Assembly: GCA_002490315.1 (NCBI GenBank)
Contig: DLKG01000058.1
Span: 2,409 to 17,234, forward strand
Direction: 5' to 3'
Source: Prevotella sp. UBA7594
GTDB taxonomy: Bacteria; Bacteroidota; Bacteroidia; Bacteroidales; Bacteroidaceae
DNA length: 14,826 nucleotides
The notes under the pieces are model-generated. The model saw nothing but the letters and a program-made list of their open reading frames with translations, searched no databases and was not told the DNA's origin. Below are positions 14,784-14,826 of the stretch, one piece after another. Position numbers and translations under genes: made by a program. How positions within the stretch are numbered: the stretch's first letter is position 1; the number at the start of each line of letters is the position of its first letter.

Positions 14784-14826
14784 ATAAAATATTGTGTTTT
14801 TTTTCAAAAACGGGAAACGGGACTTG

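Noticed and set aside
14761..14826. A gene entering from the right edge
   Set aside because: The last 66 bases are AT-rich with a T8 run and a short GGGAAACGGGAC; no frame can be supported.

Overview
This window looks like ordinary chromosome from a Bacteroidales bacterium, most likely Prevotella or a close relative. The evidence is: promoter boxes of the Bacteroidota type (TAnnTTTG, in one case with TTTG 19 bp upstream); almost no Shine-Dalgarno sequences in front of genes; a secreted enzyme ending in a type IX secretion (Por) tail; a lysyl-tRNA synthetase with the long C-terminal extension I associate with this phylum; and a debranching enzyme / glycosyltransferase / GH57 cluster of the kind found in Bacteroides and Prevotella. 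All eight recognised proteins are complete, with no frameshifts. I see no rRNA, tRNA, CRISPR array, insertion sequence, phage gene or attachment site.

Layout. Minus strand, 53-2910: lysS then gpsA (lysyl-tRNA synthetase; glycerol-3-phosphate dehydrogenase), separated by a 131-bp gap full of short repeats; gpsA appears to use a TTG start. Minus strand, 3262-5946: an 894-residue secreted GH33 sialidase, with strong hairpins between it and lysS. Minus strand, 6070-6570: a low-molecular-weight protein tyrosine phosphatase. It diverges from fhs (formate-tetrahydrofolate ligase, plus strand, 6750-8414) across a compact two-way promoter region. fhs is followed after 38 bp by a membrane-anchored or lipoprotein serine hydrolase of the beta-lactamase/PBP4 type (8453-9796). 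A hairpin separates that gene from a convergent three-gene glycogen operon on the minus strand: GH133 debranching enzyme (12718-14664), GT4/GT5-type glycogen-synthase-like glycosyltransferase (11426-12697) and GH57 glucan hydrolase/transferase (9872-11344). A good Bacteroidota promoter precedes the operon at 14753-14783.

How the genes fit together. The glycogen operon holds a synthase-like enzyme, an alpha-1,6-debranching enzyme and a GH57 enzyme that could supply a transferase, branching or amylase step; no classical glgB or glgC is present. The rest is housekeeping (translation, phospholipid precursor, one-carbon metabolism) plus one host-glycan enzyme, the sialidase, which has no SusC/SusD pair beside it here.

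I found no convincing undescribed multi-gene system. The points most worth checking are: substitutions at presumed catalytic positions in two of the glycogen enzymes; the histone-H1-like tail of the GH57 protein; the repeat cluster between lysS and gpsA; an in-frame 25-bp near-repeat inside gpsA; possible leader RNA structures before lysS and before the glycogen operon; and one perfect Shine-Dalgarno sequence in an otherwise SD-less region.
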